Assembly (NCBI GenBank): GCA_019828545.1
Contig: JACVRA010000023.1
Location: forward strand, 1-64,000
Direction of reading: 5' to 3'
Length of the DNA: 64,000 nt
DNA from: Paracamarosporium sp. OC-R06-R3
Taxonomy: Eukaryota > Ascomycota > Dothideomycetes > Pleosporales > Didymosphaeriaceae
The position numbers were made by a program, and so were the translations under genes. A model generated the notes under the pieces. The model worked only from the letters and a program-made list of their open reading frames with translations. It made no database searches and had not been told where the DNA came from. Positions within the stretch are counted from its first letter, which is position 1, and every line of letters begins with the position of its first letter. Below are positions 63,494 through 64,000 of the stretch, in pieces.

Positions 63494-64000
63494 GGCGGTG
63501 CAATGGTTTGGATGATCTGATCTACGATACTTTTACAATTAGATACATCGGTCTTCTTGTTAGCCATTTCGGCGCCAGTGCATTAGTGTGCATATGGCGC
63601 TGGTTCTGGAACAACGTTGAAGAGACATCTCTCGACCTGTCTGATCTGGTCTTCAATAAACATACATAAGCTGAGTATGTACTCGTTGGTAGCTAATGAC
63701 AAGTTTAGATTTGCGGAGATGAACGCAATGTGAGGTGCATGGCCGATTCCGTGATAGGTAAGCGCGACTGGGCACTGAACAACGTCTCGTCTCGTCTCAC
63801 ATCTCATCACATCTCAGGAGTGGAGCAGCCAACACCGTGAGTGGCTGTAAAAGCAAGAGACCACGGTTCTAGAAGATTGGCGCTTGTCAGTACGCAATCG
63901 CTGTCAAAAAGAGTCGCCGGAAACCCAGTATCGTGGGGCGGTCAAAGTTGCGAAGAAGTGATAACTCAGCGCGCCTTTCTGCAGTGCTTCATGGTCGCCG
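63494..64000. other. Downstream flank, no gene seen
   Basis: A CGTCTCGTCTC and CATCTCATCACATCTCA simple repeat lies at about 63783-63817. No supported coding frame before the window ends. Confidence 0.5.

Overview
The window is nuclear DNA of a filamentous ascomycete, most likely a Dothideomycete of the Pleosporales type. Genes carry short (about 46-193 nt) GT..AG introns. The families are typical of these fungi: HET-domain proteins, Zn2Cys6 factors, DUF7703 membrane proteins, PDDEXK_12 nucleases, STAND N-terminal domains and pogo/Fot1 transposons with RIP-like decay. I joined exons by hand and checked that each joined frame stays open; splice sites have no transcript support. No tRNA, rRNA or CRISPR was found.

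1-7.4 kb is decayed and repetitive. Two different Fot1/pogo-type elements lie end to end, sharing a single TA. A third, element-like end sits to their left. They abut a HET gene broken by one in-frame TGA, which is flanked by two diverged copies of an unrecognised gene fragment.

9-28.6 kb is gene-rich: a YSL-type OPT transporter; a coiled-coil protein with a duplicated IPYYTG motif; a dynamin-like GTPase; a DUF7703 membrane protein; an aldo-keto reductase with a signal peptide; a PDDEXK_12 nuclease-like protein; and an MFS efflux pump divergent from it.

28.6-37.5 kb is sparse and AT-richer. It holds coding fragments, a zinc-finger-like protein and an intact 738-residue HET protein.

38-47.5 kb is mostly conserved cellular machinery: a fructose/sedoheptulose bisphosphatase-like enzyme, an ASH1-type histone H3K36 methyltransferase (AWS-SET-post-SET), an Erf2-type DHHC palmitoyltransferase, a small mitochondrial-type membrane protein and a GPI-anchor-like wall protein.

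49-64 kb holds a protein made only of the N-terminal domain of fungal STAND receptors, a Zn2Cys6 regulator divergent from a CECR5-like HAD hydrolase, a secreted lactonase-type beta-propeller and a 683-residue acidic protein. The last ends in an I-PpoI-type His-Me finger with catalytic His, metal-binding Asn and zinc ligands in near-exact I-PpoI spacing. It is the most unusual object in the window.

Several families used in fungal non-self recognition or nuclease biology (two HET genes, the STAND N-domain protein, the PDDEXK_12 protein, the His-Me finger protein, the dynamin-like GTPase) are scattered through the window. They are not arranged as an operon, and joint function is not shown.
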